DNA of 64,000 nucleotides from assembly GCA_023333565.1 (NCBI GenBank), contig JAJKFH010000374.1, forward strand, positions 2,852,001 through 2,916,000, read 5' to 3'. Shown piece after piece: positions 12,935 through 28,261 of the stretch. Position numbers and translations under genes: made by a program. Source of the DNA: Puffinus mauretanicus (lineage: Eukaryota > Chordata > Aves > Procellariiformes > Procellariidae). A model generated the notes under the pieces. That model was given only the letters and a program-made list of their open reading frames with translations. It ran no database searches and was not told the origin of the DNA. Each line of letters starts with the position of its first letter. Positions within the stretch are counted from its first letter, which is position 1.

Positions 12935-15465
12935 CTGCAAAACAAGAAAGCATCTGAAGACACTTCTCATACAGCCTTTTCCATTTCTAAATGCAGGGAG
13001 TTGGCCGATAGTGCCGACTTGTCACGCGTATCAGCAAACCCATAGTTTGGACATCCTACAGTCTGTATCACGCAGTAACTTAACAAAGAAGTAAACTCAA
13101 GAAGTAAAATTGCTTCTGCACAAAATATGTATGATAACGAAGTGAAGAGATATTACAACAATTGACTCATGAAAACAATCCCCCTGCCTCTTTTTGGGGG
13201 TTAAATAGCAAGATTGAGGAAGAGATTGCCCAAAGACTGTGCAGCAGTCACATCAACAGTATTAAAAGCACAAAAAAGGAAGATCAGGACATCACTGTTA
13301 TAAGCTTTTTCCCAAAGAAACAGAAAAGGCACAAAGAAACAGGAATCCCACTTTCTGAAGTACTCAGAAGTCTTGTGTGCTGCTGACCAGCACACAAGTC
13401 AGTCAACTCCTGTCTCCTTCAGCACCAGCTTCGAAATATTGCCCCAACTGCTCGTTTCAGCTCCTCCAGTGTGACAGCGGGAGCAGAGACACAGCGCGAC
13501 CTACCTGCGTGCTTACAAAAGCCTCCTCTCTCTCATCAGACAATACAGGGGTAACTCATGTTTAAAAGATGCATTTCTGCAATAAGCTTAATAGATGCTG
13601 TAAGTGAGACTATGAAACTCCTACGAAATTGTACCTGTTAGTATAAGCCTGCACCATACCTACTCATCTCTTCTGAGGAAGGGGAAGGAAAAATAAAAGC
13701 CCCTGTCTATGGCTGATTAGATAGAAATTCCCTCCACCTCTATTATACACGTTTACCTCCAGATTACCTAAAGCCACCGTAAAAAGGCTGGATTCACAAA
13801 CCACACAAGCCACCACACAACCCACAGCCAGCACCCCGTGTGTGGTTTGACCCCCCCACAAGAGCACTTCACGGAAACCCAGCCATCCGCTTCGAAGGAA
13901 AGGCCAGTAGAGCCCTCTGAGAGCTTGATGCCTCCCCAGTCCTTAATTATTCATAGTAAGGCTTTTCTCTTCCAAAGCTACGCTCCACTAAAAATGCTGA
14001 TGCTACTTGGCTCCAAAACTTGATGCATGGCTCATTCTTGCTCTCTGATAAACAGGAGCATTGATGCACATCTCAGAAGCTAAGCCACAGTGAGGTCTTT
14101 CCTGAGATTTGTTGAAGATGCTGAGTCTCTGGAGAGAGAAATTTCCCTTGAAAATTTCCCCTGGGGATCAGCCAGGGGATGGTCAGGCTCCGGTCAACTC
14201 GCAGTGCCCTTTTTCCCAGGGGAGGAAGGAGGAAGAACGAGCCATGTGAAAGGTTATGCAGGCTTCAAATAAAACACTTTATTCTCTGCTGAAAAGGACC
14301 ACTGGGGAGACCTGCAGGCCCTGGCAAAAAGCACAGCCCCGTTCAATCAAAATGTACACAAAGCACCCCGCTAAAGCCTGCGGAAGGTGCACTTAAGCCT
14401 TCGTTAGCAAAGGAAGCACCAAGAGACTGAGGATCTCTTCCAACAGCAAACACCAGCTATATCTTGGTTTTGCAGCCCGTGTGTGTCCAGCACACATCCT
14501 CTGAAGAGGGACAGACACTTACATTTCTCCAGCTGAAGGGAAGGAGATAGGAAAAAAAAATCACGGAAAAAAGCTTGCCAGAGTGGTAGACCTTTCTTTG
14601 CAAGGAAAATACCTATTCCTCTTGGTTCTACCCAGCATCCAAGCTTCTCGGCCTTGCCAAGTGTTTCCCAGGGCGGGTCTCAGCATGACAGTGAGAGGAA
14701 AGGGCTTCTCCCACGCCAGGACCTAGGCATCAATAAGACTGTAGGAAATCACAGTCCTGCCTCCAGCCCGTGGTCCCTCCTCCCACCGCACGGGCCACCC
14801 CGCCACCCCTTTTAATTCTCATCTGCAGTGGCATAGATGCGAATCGCTCCAAATCCATTTTATAGAGGCATTTGTTGGGGAAATACCAGCCAAGCCTCTA
14901 TTAATTATTCTAGGGACAGATTTGGCTCAAATCAAAGGTCAGGAGTCTGCAATTTAGCAATACTTGTGAGGCGTGATTAACGTGGGGCTATTACACCCAA
15001 GCTAACTTAAAAAGACACACGGAGAGGCCAGGGCAGGCCATGCAATAACCTTACTGTAGGGAGTCAATTCGCATTGCTGCTTTGGCACCACGAGGTGTTT
15101 TTCCCCCAACACACATAGCTGCAACCTCACCCAGCATCTGTGGAAAAAGTATCCACGGCTCTCCTGCGTTTCACGGTAAATCTCACCTTACTTAAAGCAA
15201 GATCCTTTCTCGCCAGCCAAGAGGCTCTAAGTAGTTGTTCTGGAGGCTCAGCATTCACGAGATATTCAACTCCAATGGTGCTCAGCATGTACGGAGGGCC
15301 AAAAATCACATCGTTGCAGAACAAGCATCACTGAGGCCAGTGACACTGAGTTTAATATGGATACAGCAGCTTGCATCATTTCTCTGGGGTTTTGTTACCA
15401 AGGAACAGAAGAAAACACGTATGCGGATGCTGCCTTGCATGGCTGTGCAGATTTTCATGTAAGGG

Positions 15466-15570
15466 TCTGAAAGTGTTTTGCAAGCAGTGAATTGTGCTTC
15501 CCAGAGGAGGATGGTACCATTTTACAGATTGGGAAACCGAGGCACAGCTGTCCCACAACTTGTCCAAAAA
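15466..15570 (-). mobile_element. MIR-like ancient SINE remnant
   Basis: The plus strand reads accattttacagattggg followed by aaaccgaggcacag and then an acttgtcc block. This is the reverse complement of the well-known MIR motif (GCCTCAGTTTCC, then TCTGTAAAATGG). The upstream aagtgttttgcaagcagtg fits the MIR segment that ends in the AAAGCGCTT-type box. The family is assigned from memory of the consensus, and divergence is high. L2 or another repeat carrying the same motif is the alternative. Confidence 0.5.
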
Positions 15571-16461
15571 TACATGCTTGTTGAGTGGATAGTCAGACAG
15601 GGTCCAGAAGACCCATTCCCCTTTGCTGGATGAATAATGTTACATCTCCTGACACTGCTGGGGGGAAGCACACACGCTATCTTCATCCATCTTCAGAAAC
15701 AATAGTTTTAGTAACCAAATAAACCCTTGAGCCCTCCACCTTTTTGAAGACATCTGCTCTTTTTAGGTGGCATCGACTAAATGAATAGGATAAATGAATT
15801 GGACAGGACCCTGTTAAAATTCAGTATCAGCAGCTCTGGCCTGAATCACTTAACATCTGCCCCCAAATCCTGCCCTGCATTTTTCATTCCGAACCCAAAT
15901 TCCAGCCATTTCAAAATTCCATTTTCATTGGAAATTCAGCAGCCACCAGGTGACCCACTGCAGGTCTCATCAATCCTCTCACCTTCTCCACCAAAACAGA
16001 AAGAGGAAAGCCTACCAAAACTTGCTCAAGTACAGCAAATCCCACTGCTCTGTCCACCTGGCTGACCCCAGGAGGACACAAAGGGCTGTGCAAAACCTGC
16101 TCACACCCATACGCTTAAGGGGTACTCACCAATATCGTGACGGATACAAGGGAAACAGAGTCTGCTCCAGGTAGTCAGACACCCCAGTGCTGAAGGTACA
16201 GGAGAGCTGGTTACCCCACCACCCAAAGCTGGGGGTTGGCAGGTGTTTTCTAAAAGATTTTTCTCTCAGCAGCTTATTTTGAAGGAAATACTGTGGGTTT
16301 TTTTCCTTCTTGCACTAGGTTTCCTTGAGCCTCACCTGGCTTTGCTCACCATCCTAAGGAGGGATGGCTCTTGTAACCAGGCTGGAAAGTGCTATGAGCA
16401 CTTGTCGGGGGAATAAGTGAGGTGTGCCGGTAGAGGCGATTTTTTCCCTGTAATGCACTTT

Positions 16462-16609
16462 GGGGGAGAGGAGGGAAAGGGAAAAGGGGGGGAAAAGGGG
16501 GGAAAAGGGGGGAAAAGGGGGGGAAAAGGGGGGGAAAGGGGGGGAAAGGGGGGAAAAGGGGGGAAAAGGGGGGAAAAGGGGGGAAAAGGGGGGAAAAGGG
16601 GGGAAAAGG
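16462..16609. repeat. 148-nt uninterrupted purine tract, 10-bp G6A4 tandem repeat
   Basis: Every base from 16,462 to 16,609 on the plus strand is A or G. From about 16,480 the tract is made of ggggggaaaa units (G6A4, with G7A4 and G7A3 variants) at a period of about 10 bp. The GRIP2 pre-mRNA would carry the complementary C6U4 repeats. The G-runs could form G-quadruplexes or triplex H-DNA. Open reading frames crossing it are repeat artefacts. Confidence 0.95.
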
Positions 16610-19600
16610 CACTCCCCTCGCAAATGCAAACAAAATAAACAAAAATCTCCTAGAAGAACCAAACCAGTGAGCTGCGCCCTTCCTGACCCAGCCCAGTGGC
16701 TTGTGATCCCTCCGGCTTCACAGCCACATGGAGGCATTTGACTCCATGGGCCCCTCTCCAGGCCCTACCCCCTGCCACCGCTCACAGCAGACGCCGAGCG
16801 GTCACCATTTGTGGGACACAACCAGCCCTCCACCCCATCAGCAGGAGAGCCCCGCAGGCCTAAAAATCTTTAGTCTAAAAATGAATGGGCGGAGGGGGCA
16901 GCCGAAGGGAGAGGAGGAGGAGGACACAGCAAATCGCTTTGCTCATTCGTCACCTCTGGCAGAGAGCTCCCCCCCTCCATGAGTCAACCCTAAAGGCTTG
17001 CAGCCCAGCGCCTCGTGTCATGGCACACACAGCTTATTAGCAGAGTAACTATTCAAATGCCACCAGTTTCTGGCTGATCAGTTTATTTGTTGGTTTTTTA
17101 CTTCCAACCCCTCTTTTTTAAAAGGCCCATAAGATAGAGTGTCACCACGGGAAAGCAGCTGTTTATTACAACGTTTCTCTGGCAAAGGACAGAGATTTTC
17201 CCGATGCCAAGGGAGGTGCATGCCCAGTTCACACTCCTTTTAAATGGAAATGGCAGATTAATTTAATTCCTTCAGTGGCCTTGAGAAATCTCAGCCAATT
17301 TGATTAAAAGCCTGCCGCTGCCCCATCCTCCGCTGGCCTCCCCAGTGAACGCCCGACAGCCGGGGGATGCTCGGTGGCGATGGCAAGCAGCTGCCGCATC
17401 CCTCGCACCGGGAGCGGGGCTGGCCCCATGCAGCTCATCCTCAGCGCACAATTTTGGCTGGGAAACCACGCAGCCAGCTGGGGAATGCCATGATTCAACA
17501 CTCCCCCACAGCAGCCTTGGTCTCTCACCAAGGACAGATGCGGAAAAACAACTTTCCCTCCTCGAGGGTCAGCCCACACCACCCCAGCGTGTACGGCTGC
17601 AGCAGAGAGCGAGCGCGATGTAAAAACCTCTATTTTTCCTGGGGATGAACAGGCCAAGCACCGCTTCATGGTGGTGTACCCAGCTCTTATAATGAATCAA
17701 GTGAACTGTGTGGCCACGTATCCCCCCAGCCCCTTCACCAAGTTTTTAAAATGGGAATTAAGAGTGCTAATAACATCCCCACACTAATTCCAGCACCTGC
17801 TCTTCCCTTCCCTCATCATCTTCCCGTGGCTGGTAAAGAGGATGTCTGTAATAGTTGTGATTTGGGGATGATGCACTCATCTCCTGTCGCAGTTATTAGC
17901 TGTTGCCTGGCAAAACTGTCTGCAGAGATTGTTTTAAGCTACATGTTGTGCATCAACTTGCCTTAAAAGAAAGCAGGACAAGTATATCCCTTTACAGGGT
18001 TGGGGAGAAGCACTCTCTATGCAGACATTATCTTAGAAAGGGGCTGGTTTTACATCTTGGGAAGTATCTGGTTGTGGTCCACTGTATAGCAACACAAGAT
18101 GGAGAATCACTGCATAAAACCCTGCCATCGCTCCGTGTTCACTCAACCCTAACAGTTTTAGGTGCGAGAGTTACTCAAGAAGAAATACCAAGACACCTTC
18201 ATGGCTATTTTTGCTCCAGGTCAGGTTTTAAAGTAATCAACTTTCTGCAACATGGGCACCAGGGGACCGTACAAACAAGAAACCCCCCAAAAAGCCCATT
18301 TCCCACGCACCATTAATTGTTTGGTACTGTTCAGACTTGACAGCTCTGTGCAAAATCCCTCCTTAACCCCGCCTGCCCCCTCCCCGGGCAGGGCTGCCAG
18401 CCCAGCCAGCCTGCGGGGAGAGGAACGGACATCCCTCACTGACCGCTGCAGGGTTTCCTCAGTCACAATCATATAGAAAGGTAGAAAATAGGGTTTGGGT
18501 AGTTTCTGTTTTCCATCATTTAAGCGTTTCCTCTTTTTCCTGAATACCAGCTAATTTCTAAAGAGAAGCTGCTCCTGTAGCACGGCAGAAGCCAGGCAGC
18601 GTGCAGGCAACTGCCGAGGCATCAGGTTTTCCTTCCAGCTCTCCCAGCGGAGTACGTGTCTGCTGGCACACGCTGCCCAGGTCCTGGGAGCCTCCTCCCC
18701 CAGGGCAGACCCAGTATGTCCACACTTGTGGAGTTTCTGCTGAAAGGAAGGGGAAAGCCTGGGGGAAGGGGACTCAAAAGGAAGCAGAAAGCCCCCAGGA
18801 CTGACATGAGGAGCTCCCTTAGCCTATCCCTCCCCTAGCAACCCTCTTGCACATTGCATGGAGCGAGTTCTGGTGTTCTCAGCTCTCTTTCCTCAGGGCT
18901 GGCGTGGTATTAAACTCTCTCAGCTGCAGATCCTTTTTATTTCCCTCCTCACTGACAAATCAGAAAACAACCTGATATCATGGACTCCTATTCCTCACTG
19001 GATCCTAGGCTCAGACGTGCTAGACTGGTTTGCGAGATTTGTGGAAAAGACCCCAACGTAGGCCAGCTTGTGGCTCCAGTGGAGGCAGAAACCCCTCTGG
19101 AGATGTAAATGCAATATCAAAATCTAACGCACAGCTCAATGAGCTTCCAGAACCAACACAGCTTCGGACTCTGTGGTAACCTTAAACTCATTAATGACGC
19201 TCCCTGCAGTAACAGCTGTGTGTCACAAAGCCAGCTCAAAATGACTTTACAGTAGCTAATAATAAACCTTTTCCCAGGGCTTGAAACTGAAAATCAAATG
19301 AAAAAAAACCCCACCAATCCTCCAAACCCTCAAACTTAATATCTACTGTGTAGAACACTTTTTAGAAATACCGATCCTCTGCCCTCCAGTAAATTCTGCC
19401 TTATTTGGGGTCAATCAGTTGATCACCCCTCATTTATTTCAGAAGCAGATCTGAACTAACATTTCTAAGAAAGGGAGTAGCTCCAGAATTAAGCAGGGTC
19501 AAAATTCAGAACCGAAGCCACAGCCGCATCAAGTCTCTGCCTGCTTGCAGCTCACTCCGCTACACACATTTAATAGCAGTATTTGCAGTGCTGGCAAGCG

Positions 19601-19894
19601 CTTCAGCCCCCTTTAACTCCGACTTCTCCTATGCCCTCTTTGCCCACATTAGAAAATCCCCTTTTTCCCCCTCCTCTAAAACCAGTCACCATTCCCACCA
19701 AGACACATCATTGCATAAGGGCATTTCAAATGTGTCCAACTAAGCTGGCTTTGAACTCTACCCCCTACACGCGTTTTGGCAGCGCATTGCTCAGCAATTT
19801 TTCCACTGAAACCGAGAATCCCAGTTACTGTGTCTAGTGTCTCATACTTTCCAGGCAGTCAGAGAAAATGCCACCACAACCCTCTTGGCCTTAC

Positions 19895-20040
19895 CCATGA
19901 TGGTCACATCATACTCGATCTGGAAGAGTGCCTCCTGGCTGCACTGCCGCAGGATGTTGAGGGCGTCAGCGTGGGTCATGCTGTGCAGAGGGATCCCATC
20001 AACGCTCAGCAGCCTGTCCCCAATTTTCAAGGACCCCTCC
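19895..20040 (-). CDS. GRIP2: GRIP2 PDZ2, last part
   Basis: This 146-nt exon encodes the end of Arg189, residues 190-237 and the first base of Asp238. It completes PDZ2 with [19 protein letters not shown], the [13 protein letters not shown] alphaB helix and the closing strand LFQIEYDV. The acceptor is GGCTTCCTACAG and the donor ATGG/GTAAGG. An AT-rich tandem tract begins about 25 nt upstream of the acceptor, leaving a short pyrimidine stretch at the splice site. The exon has exactly the length of the second-half exons of PDZ1 and PDZ4. Confidence 0.97.
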
Positions 20041-20658
20041 CTGTAGGAAGCCACAGGCAAAAGGTTTTTTTTGTGTATGTGTATATGTATTTATTTATAT
20101 TTAGATATATTTTATATATATTTATATCTCTATCTATATTTTGTATATATATTTAATATAATTATATATTTTGTGCGTGTGTATATATATCTGTGTGTAT
20201 ATATACATATATATATACATGTTATATATATATAAAAAAGTCAATTACTTTGATCCTGTAGGAACTGAACACTCCTTGGGACAATAGTTTGGGTTATTTA
20301 TAGTACCAGGCCCATCATATTAAATTAGCGGCATGAGAATAGACAGACTGCCTCCTGCTTTCTAACACAGCATCAGCTCTTCATCTGCACAGGGTTAATT
20401 AAGTAGCTGCCTCTGGAAGAGGACTTTCTGCTTATAACTATAACATCTACACGTGGGTCAGCCTATGAGCACCAGACCGACCCATCCTCCCCGCACACCA
20501 CAGGTCCCACACCACCCGTGTCATTCCACACCACCAGCATGAGAAGCCTTAGGGAGGCACCAGCAAGGAGGACAAGAAGGACACACGTCCAAGAGCATGG
20601 TGAGAGCTGCTGGTCCGTCTTGTGAAAGCAAATGTTGGAGGTGCAACACGAGCATTAC
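20041..20658. other. GRIP2 intron within PDZ2 (618 bp)
   Basis: This is a phase-2 intron splitting the Arg189 codon. It is largely occupied by the AT-rich tract. Nothing else is recognisable. Confidence 0.8.
20065..20238. repeat. AT-rich tandem tract next to the PDZ2 exon
   Basis: This is about 170 bp of TATATATTTATAT-type sequence with short GTGTGTATAT interruptions. It lies in the 618-bp intron upstream of the last PDZ2 exon and begins 25 nt from its acceptor. On the coding strand an A8 run sits immediately upstream of the short pyrimidine stretch. Confidence 0.9.
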
Positions 20659-20734
20659 CTGTCTGCTGGGCCACCCGGCCTCACGTAAGTGAGCACCAGC
20701 GGTCTGGACTTGTGCCAGTCTTCGTGGGCTCCCC
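20659..20734 (-). CDS. GRIP2: GRIP2 PDZ2, middle part
   Basis: This 76-nt exon is the smallest internal one. It encodes the end of Gly164, residues 165-188 and two bases of Arg189: [24 protein letters not shown]. This covers the beta2-beta3 loop, beta3 and alphaA of PDZ2. The acceptor is GGTTTGATTACAG and the donor ACAG/GTAATG. PDZ2 is the only domain of the four cut by an additional intron, at Gly164. Trp170 replaces the Gly of remembered human GRIP2 and lies in an exposed loop. Confidence 0.95.
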
Positions 20735-21017
20735 CTGTAATCAAACCGGGAAAGACGTAAGTCACTGGAGGTTCGAGAGTGCTGAGAAAGGAGAGACATT
20801 TATCACACAACAGCTGACACAGCCTGAAAGCAAAAAGACTGCCCTGGATTAGCCAGCCGGCAGTCCTTGAAGGCTGCATGGGATGCTCTCCAGGACATGC
20901 TTTCGCTTCTCAGCTGAGGTTTATGACATTCATCTTCTTACTTTTCTCTTCCCACTTCCCAAATCACCTCTGGCAGTGCTTGTCCCTTCTTTGTTTTTCA
21001 CTGGAGAAACTACTAAC

Positions 21018-21104
21018 CTCTCAGCACGAAGCCAAAGCTGTTGCCTTCCTTGTAGAGGGACACCTCGATGGTCTTGGGAATAATGCCAGCACTGCTCTCT
21101 GGCA
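21018..21104 (-). CDS. GRIP2: GRIP2 PDZ2, first part
   Basis: This 87-nt exon, phase 1-1, encodes the end of Val135, residues 136-163 and the first base of Gly164. It starts with the short linker [11 protein letters not shown] that replaces the APENNP-type linker of mammals, then strands beta1-beta2 of PDZ2 with the binding loop FGFV (158-161) in [12 protein letters not shown]. The acceptor is CTTCCTTTAG and the donor AGAG/GTTAGT. Only about 15 residues separate PDZ1 from PDZ2, in keeping with a rigid PDZ1-2 tandem. Confidence 0.96.
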
Positions 21105-24879
<3,775 letters not shown>

Positions 24880-25015
24880 CTTGCAGCCAGTCCTCCCGGT
24901 CTCAGATTGGAGACTCTTGGCTTTCCATCTTTGTCCGTGCCACCTGAAATGGTTAACCCAAGGGTGCTTCCTTCCTTCTTAATCAGCTCCACGATGGTGA
25001 CCCCTCTGAACTCCT
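24880..25015 (-). CDS. GRIP2: GRIP2 PDZ1, first half
   Basis: This 136-nt exon encodes residues 41 (split Glu) to 85 and the first two bases of Arg86. It carries strands beta1 to beta3 and helix alphaA of PDZ1. The carboxylate-binding loop reads LGLT (residues 59-62) in [11 protein letters not shown], followed by [19 protein letters not shown]. The acceptor is CTGATCTTTCAG and the donor AAG/GTGAGA. The sequence is nearly identical to remembered mammalian GRIP2 and clearly closer to it than to GRIP1, which has ELMKKEGTTLGLTVSGG. In the family, PDZ1 and PDZ2 pack as a tandem supramodule (known for GRIP1). Confidence 0.97.
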
Positions 25016-28000
25016 CTGAAAGATCAGGAATAAAGACAAACATCTTAGTGGAAGGCACATTCCTCCCAACCCCAAGGACACCCTTTTCCTACAGGTGGTG
25101 GGAGCACAGACATGGGATGATTTATACAATTAGCTTCAGTTTATTTGAAATGAAGTTGTGAAACAGAAGTGTGTCCTGGTGGACCCGCAGCAGTGGAGGG
25201 AAAGCGTTGCATGTATGTCTTGCAGGCAAGACCAAGCAGGACAAGGCAGAGGAGTGAGGGCTTCTGAGAGGATAAAAACTTTGTTTTTCAAGGTGCTGGT
25301 GGCAGTGGAAGGACTCAAAACCAGGGTGATGGGATCTGGGCAGTGGTCTAGGGACACTACCTCAGGAATTATGTGTGATATGAAGCGGGGTGGGTGTTAG
25401 GAGGGCTGCATGACAGGCAGTCACAGTTACCAGGTAGGAGGATGCTGTGGACCTGCAGTAGCTGCCTGGATGGACAGAACAGGGTGGCTCTTAAAATATT
25501 GTGATTTAAAAAAATATCACGAGACATCAATACAGTTGGAAGATAAAGAACATAACGTGGAGGGGCGGGGGGATCCTGCCATCAGCAGGGAAAGGAGGGG
25601 GGAGGCATGAACATTCATTCACAGCAGTTTCCCCACCCATCTGCACCTGGTCTAAGTTAAACTTCCTCCATATTGCGCACCTCATCTACAGCTGGAATTG
25701 AAGACACGAGTCACTTTTCAAACATAACATGCACTGCCAGCCATAATACACATGGCAGGGTCAGGCTTCGGGGATGCACAGCCCACGCCAGCTGCACCAG
25801 TACCGCTTCTCCGTGTGCTGCAGGCAGCATACATTTTACCTTCCTTTAGTCCAAGACGACACTCTTGTTTGTCCAGCACCTATATATAAGCCCGACCTGA
25901 TGCCAGTTTTGATCCCATTACAGCTCATCTCTGGGTTTTACAAAAACAGGATCCCTAAACTATTCCAACTTCTGCATTTGACATGGAGGAGGGGAGTAAG
26001 TTAGCAGGAGAGCCAGCATCGGCCCGAGGAAAGACCAAGAGCTCTGCGGACTTGGCAGCTCCGTGTTAACCCCCGTGACGGCACTCGCACTCTTTGCTCA
26101 AAGGAGGACTAGCCCTGGAACAAATCAGACGACTTTCATGCCTTGCCTTTTGCAGAACTTGTCTATAACATGATCCATCCTCCTCCACTACCTCTGGTGT
26201 ACTGAAATCTCCCACAATTTTACAGGAGGAAAACAGTCTCCCTCACACAGGGCACCTTTCTCCCAGACCCTGCAGGGGAAGGTGGTGATGGGCATTGGCA
26301 GCACATGGCAAACAGCAGTCCCACAGCTGAGGGCTAAAATCCATGCTGTGAATGGCCCGGGAGGTGGTTTGCACAGCAAACCCCATCAGGCTTAAACAAG
26401 ATGCTCTGTTTGGAGAGGGAACAGTTGAAATCTCTTGCACACTATGATTTCCAGAGCAAGGCAGGGTCTCTTAAATAACATAGAAGATCCATGCTGGTGC
26501 AGGGCTTGCCCCCTCCATCCTCTTTAACTGGGAGAAAACACGATGTCATTTGGCACTGTGGTGCCTCATCACTAGCACTTTGCTCCTTGTGTAATGCCAC
26601 CAGAAATTGCACCTCACTTCGAGTCCTGCCATGCACTACCTGTTTTGTAAAGCACTTCCAAGAATAATCCATGCACTTGATTAACGCGAGTGGGGAACCT
26701 CTTTGCAATCTAGTGCCAGTCTGGAAGGTGTTCAGGCGCTGCTGGGCACCCATTTAACATGGCACTGGCAGCTCGTTGTAAAACGTCAGGTCCATAATGC
26801 TTCTGCTTTTTAAACTCAGTTTTGATCCCTTGCCAACTACAGTAACTTAGTTTTCAATTCACCAACCCGGGATCCCAGGGGCTGCCAGAAACTTTGTGAG
26901 GGCTCCCCGCCGTGCTGGAAGGAACACCATCCGGCACTACCCCGCAAATTTCCTCTCAACTACAGACATGACTGATCAACACAGATGGTGCCGCAAGGGG
27001 AGATTATTAGCTCTTCAATGGGGTTTAATTTTGATCCTTGATAAGTGTTTAAAATGAGTACTCCTGGAGTGCAATTACCCATTGTTATGGGTTCAAGGAG
27101 AAATCACTGCTCCGAGAAAAGGCAAGTCCCTGAGATCAATCTGTCAAGGTAAGCAATAAGGGATTTTGACCAATGCCTCTATAAATCTACCGCCGCTATC
27201 ACAGACACACACAGATGTAAAAGTGAGCTGGTTAAGCAGGATCTGGTCCTTCAGGACACAGTCTTTAAGTGTCATATGAGAGTAGTCTTGGATTTCCTCT
27301 ATTGGCACATACGCTTGGATTTTGCTGCTCAAAGCATCCCAGGGCAGGAAGAGCACACCCGAATTTTGCCCTCCCCATTGAGATGCCCTGAGCTGGGGTC
27401 GTTGGACAGACTGGCTCTTGTGAGCAGGGAGTCAGCCGCTCTCCATCAGGGCTGTGGTACGGTGGCAATGTGTTGCAGCAGCCCCAGAGGATGCAGAATA
27501 TCCCCTAGAAAAACTGCTGAATGATGAAGAAATTGGCCCTGTTTCCTCCCCATCTCCTACAACACACTAAATCAAACCTGTGACTGGGTCAGAAGGCAAA
27601 ATCAAGCCCCGGGCTTTATTAGAAAGCAGATGAGTTGTCCAGAGCAGCCCATCCAAACCTGCTGGCCTGCCACTGGCAGACAAAGCCCAGCACCAAACTA
27701 ACTACCATTCCCTCGTCAGCCCCCGGGGGTGTTTCTGCTGCACGGGAAGGTTTATCTCACACAAAAGTCTGCTGTGACTGACTAAATATCAAAACAAACT
27801 TAGTCACGCGTGGGAAATACAAAGCTTGCCAGACACTGCCGGTCTCCCTCCCCGCCCGGCGAGCTCAGGTGTGGCAGCGCTTCTTCCCTCTCTCTTTTGC
27901 TGCTGTTTTCCTCTTTGTGGGTATCAGCCCAGTGCAGAAACCAGTCCTTTCCCAGCTCCCTGCAACCACCATCAATAGCTCCACACCAGACTGATTGCAC

Positions 28001-28180
28001 CAGTAACATACCACTCGCTGAGACCAGTTATTACCATCCATTTCTGCCCTGCAGCAAAAGCCTTGCTGATAGATGCACCAAAATGGGTGTTTTGGGGGCT
28101 TTTACCCATTTTAGGGTTAGCCAGGTAAAGTGTAATGGATGCTCTGATGTTTTGGAGCAGGAGCTGATCCCCTCCTTTAC
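25016..28180. other. GRIP2 intron before PDZ1 (3.2 kb)
   Basis: This is a phase-1 intron splitting the Glu41 codon. I recognise no repeat or exon. Confidence 0.8.
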
Positions 28181-28261
28181 CTGGGATGCTTTGCCTCCTG
28201 GAGACTAGGGCTGCGTCCATCCCACCGGAGTCCTTGCTCCCCTTCAGGTAAGGGCCATCGT
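28181..28261 (-). CDS. GRIP2: GRIP2 N-terminal exon before PDZ1
   Basis: This 81-nt exon, symmetric phase 1-1, encodes residues 14 (split Asp) to 40. It begins DDGPYLKG and ends RRQSIP, followed by a split Glu. The acceptor is TTTGCTCTGCTCACAG and the donor is CCAG/GTAAAG. The DDGPY and RRQSIPEEF blocks flank a Gly/Ser-rich middle and match the region just before PDZ1 in GRIP1 and GRIP2. The RRQS sequence looks like a basophilic kinase site (inference). This exon is shared by all predicted GRIP2 N-termini, so alternative first exons must splice to its 5' end in phase 1. Confidence 0.95.

Larger units (their letters stand above)
12935..19894. other. GRIP2 intron between PDZ2 and PDZ3 (7.0 kb)
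   Basis: This is a phase-1 intron. It contains the MIR-like remnant at 15.5 kb and the G6A4 purine tract at 16.5 kb, listed separately. No other exon is recognised. Confidence 0.8.

Noticed and set aside
16346..16741. Overlapping open frames on both strands around the purine tract, coding for Gly/Lys-rich and Pro/Phe-rich repeats
   Set aside because: They are translations of the G6A4 repeat. A stop-free purine repeat stays open in several frames, and nothing outside it looks like protein.
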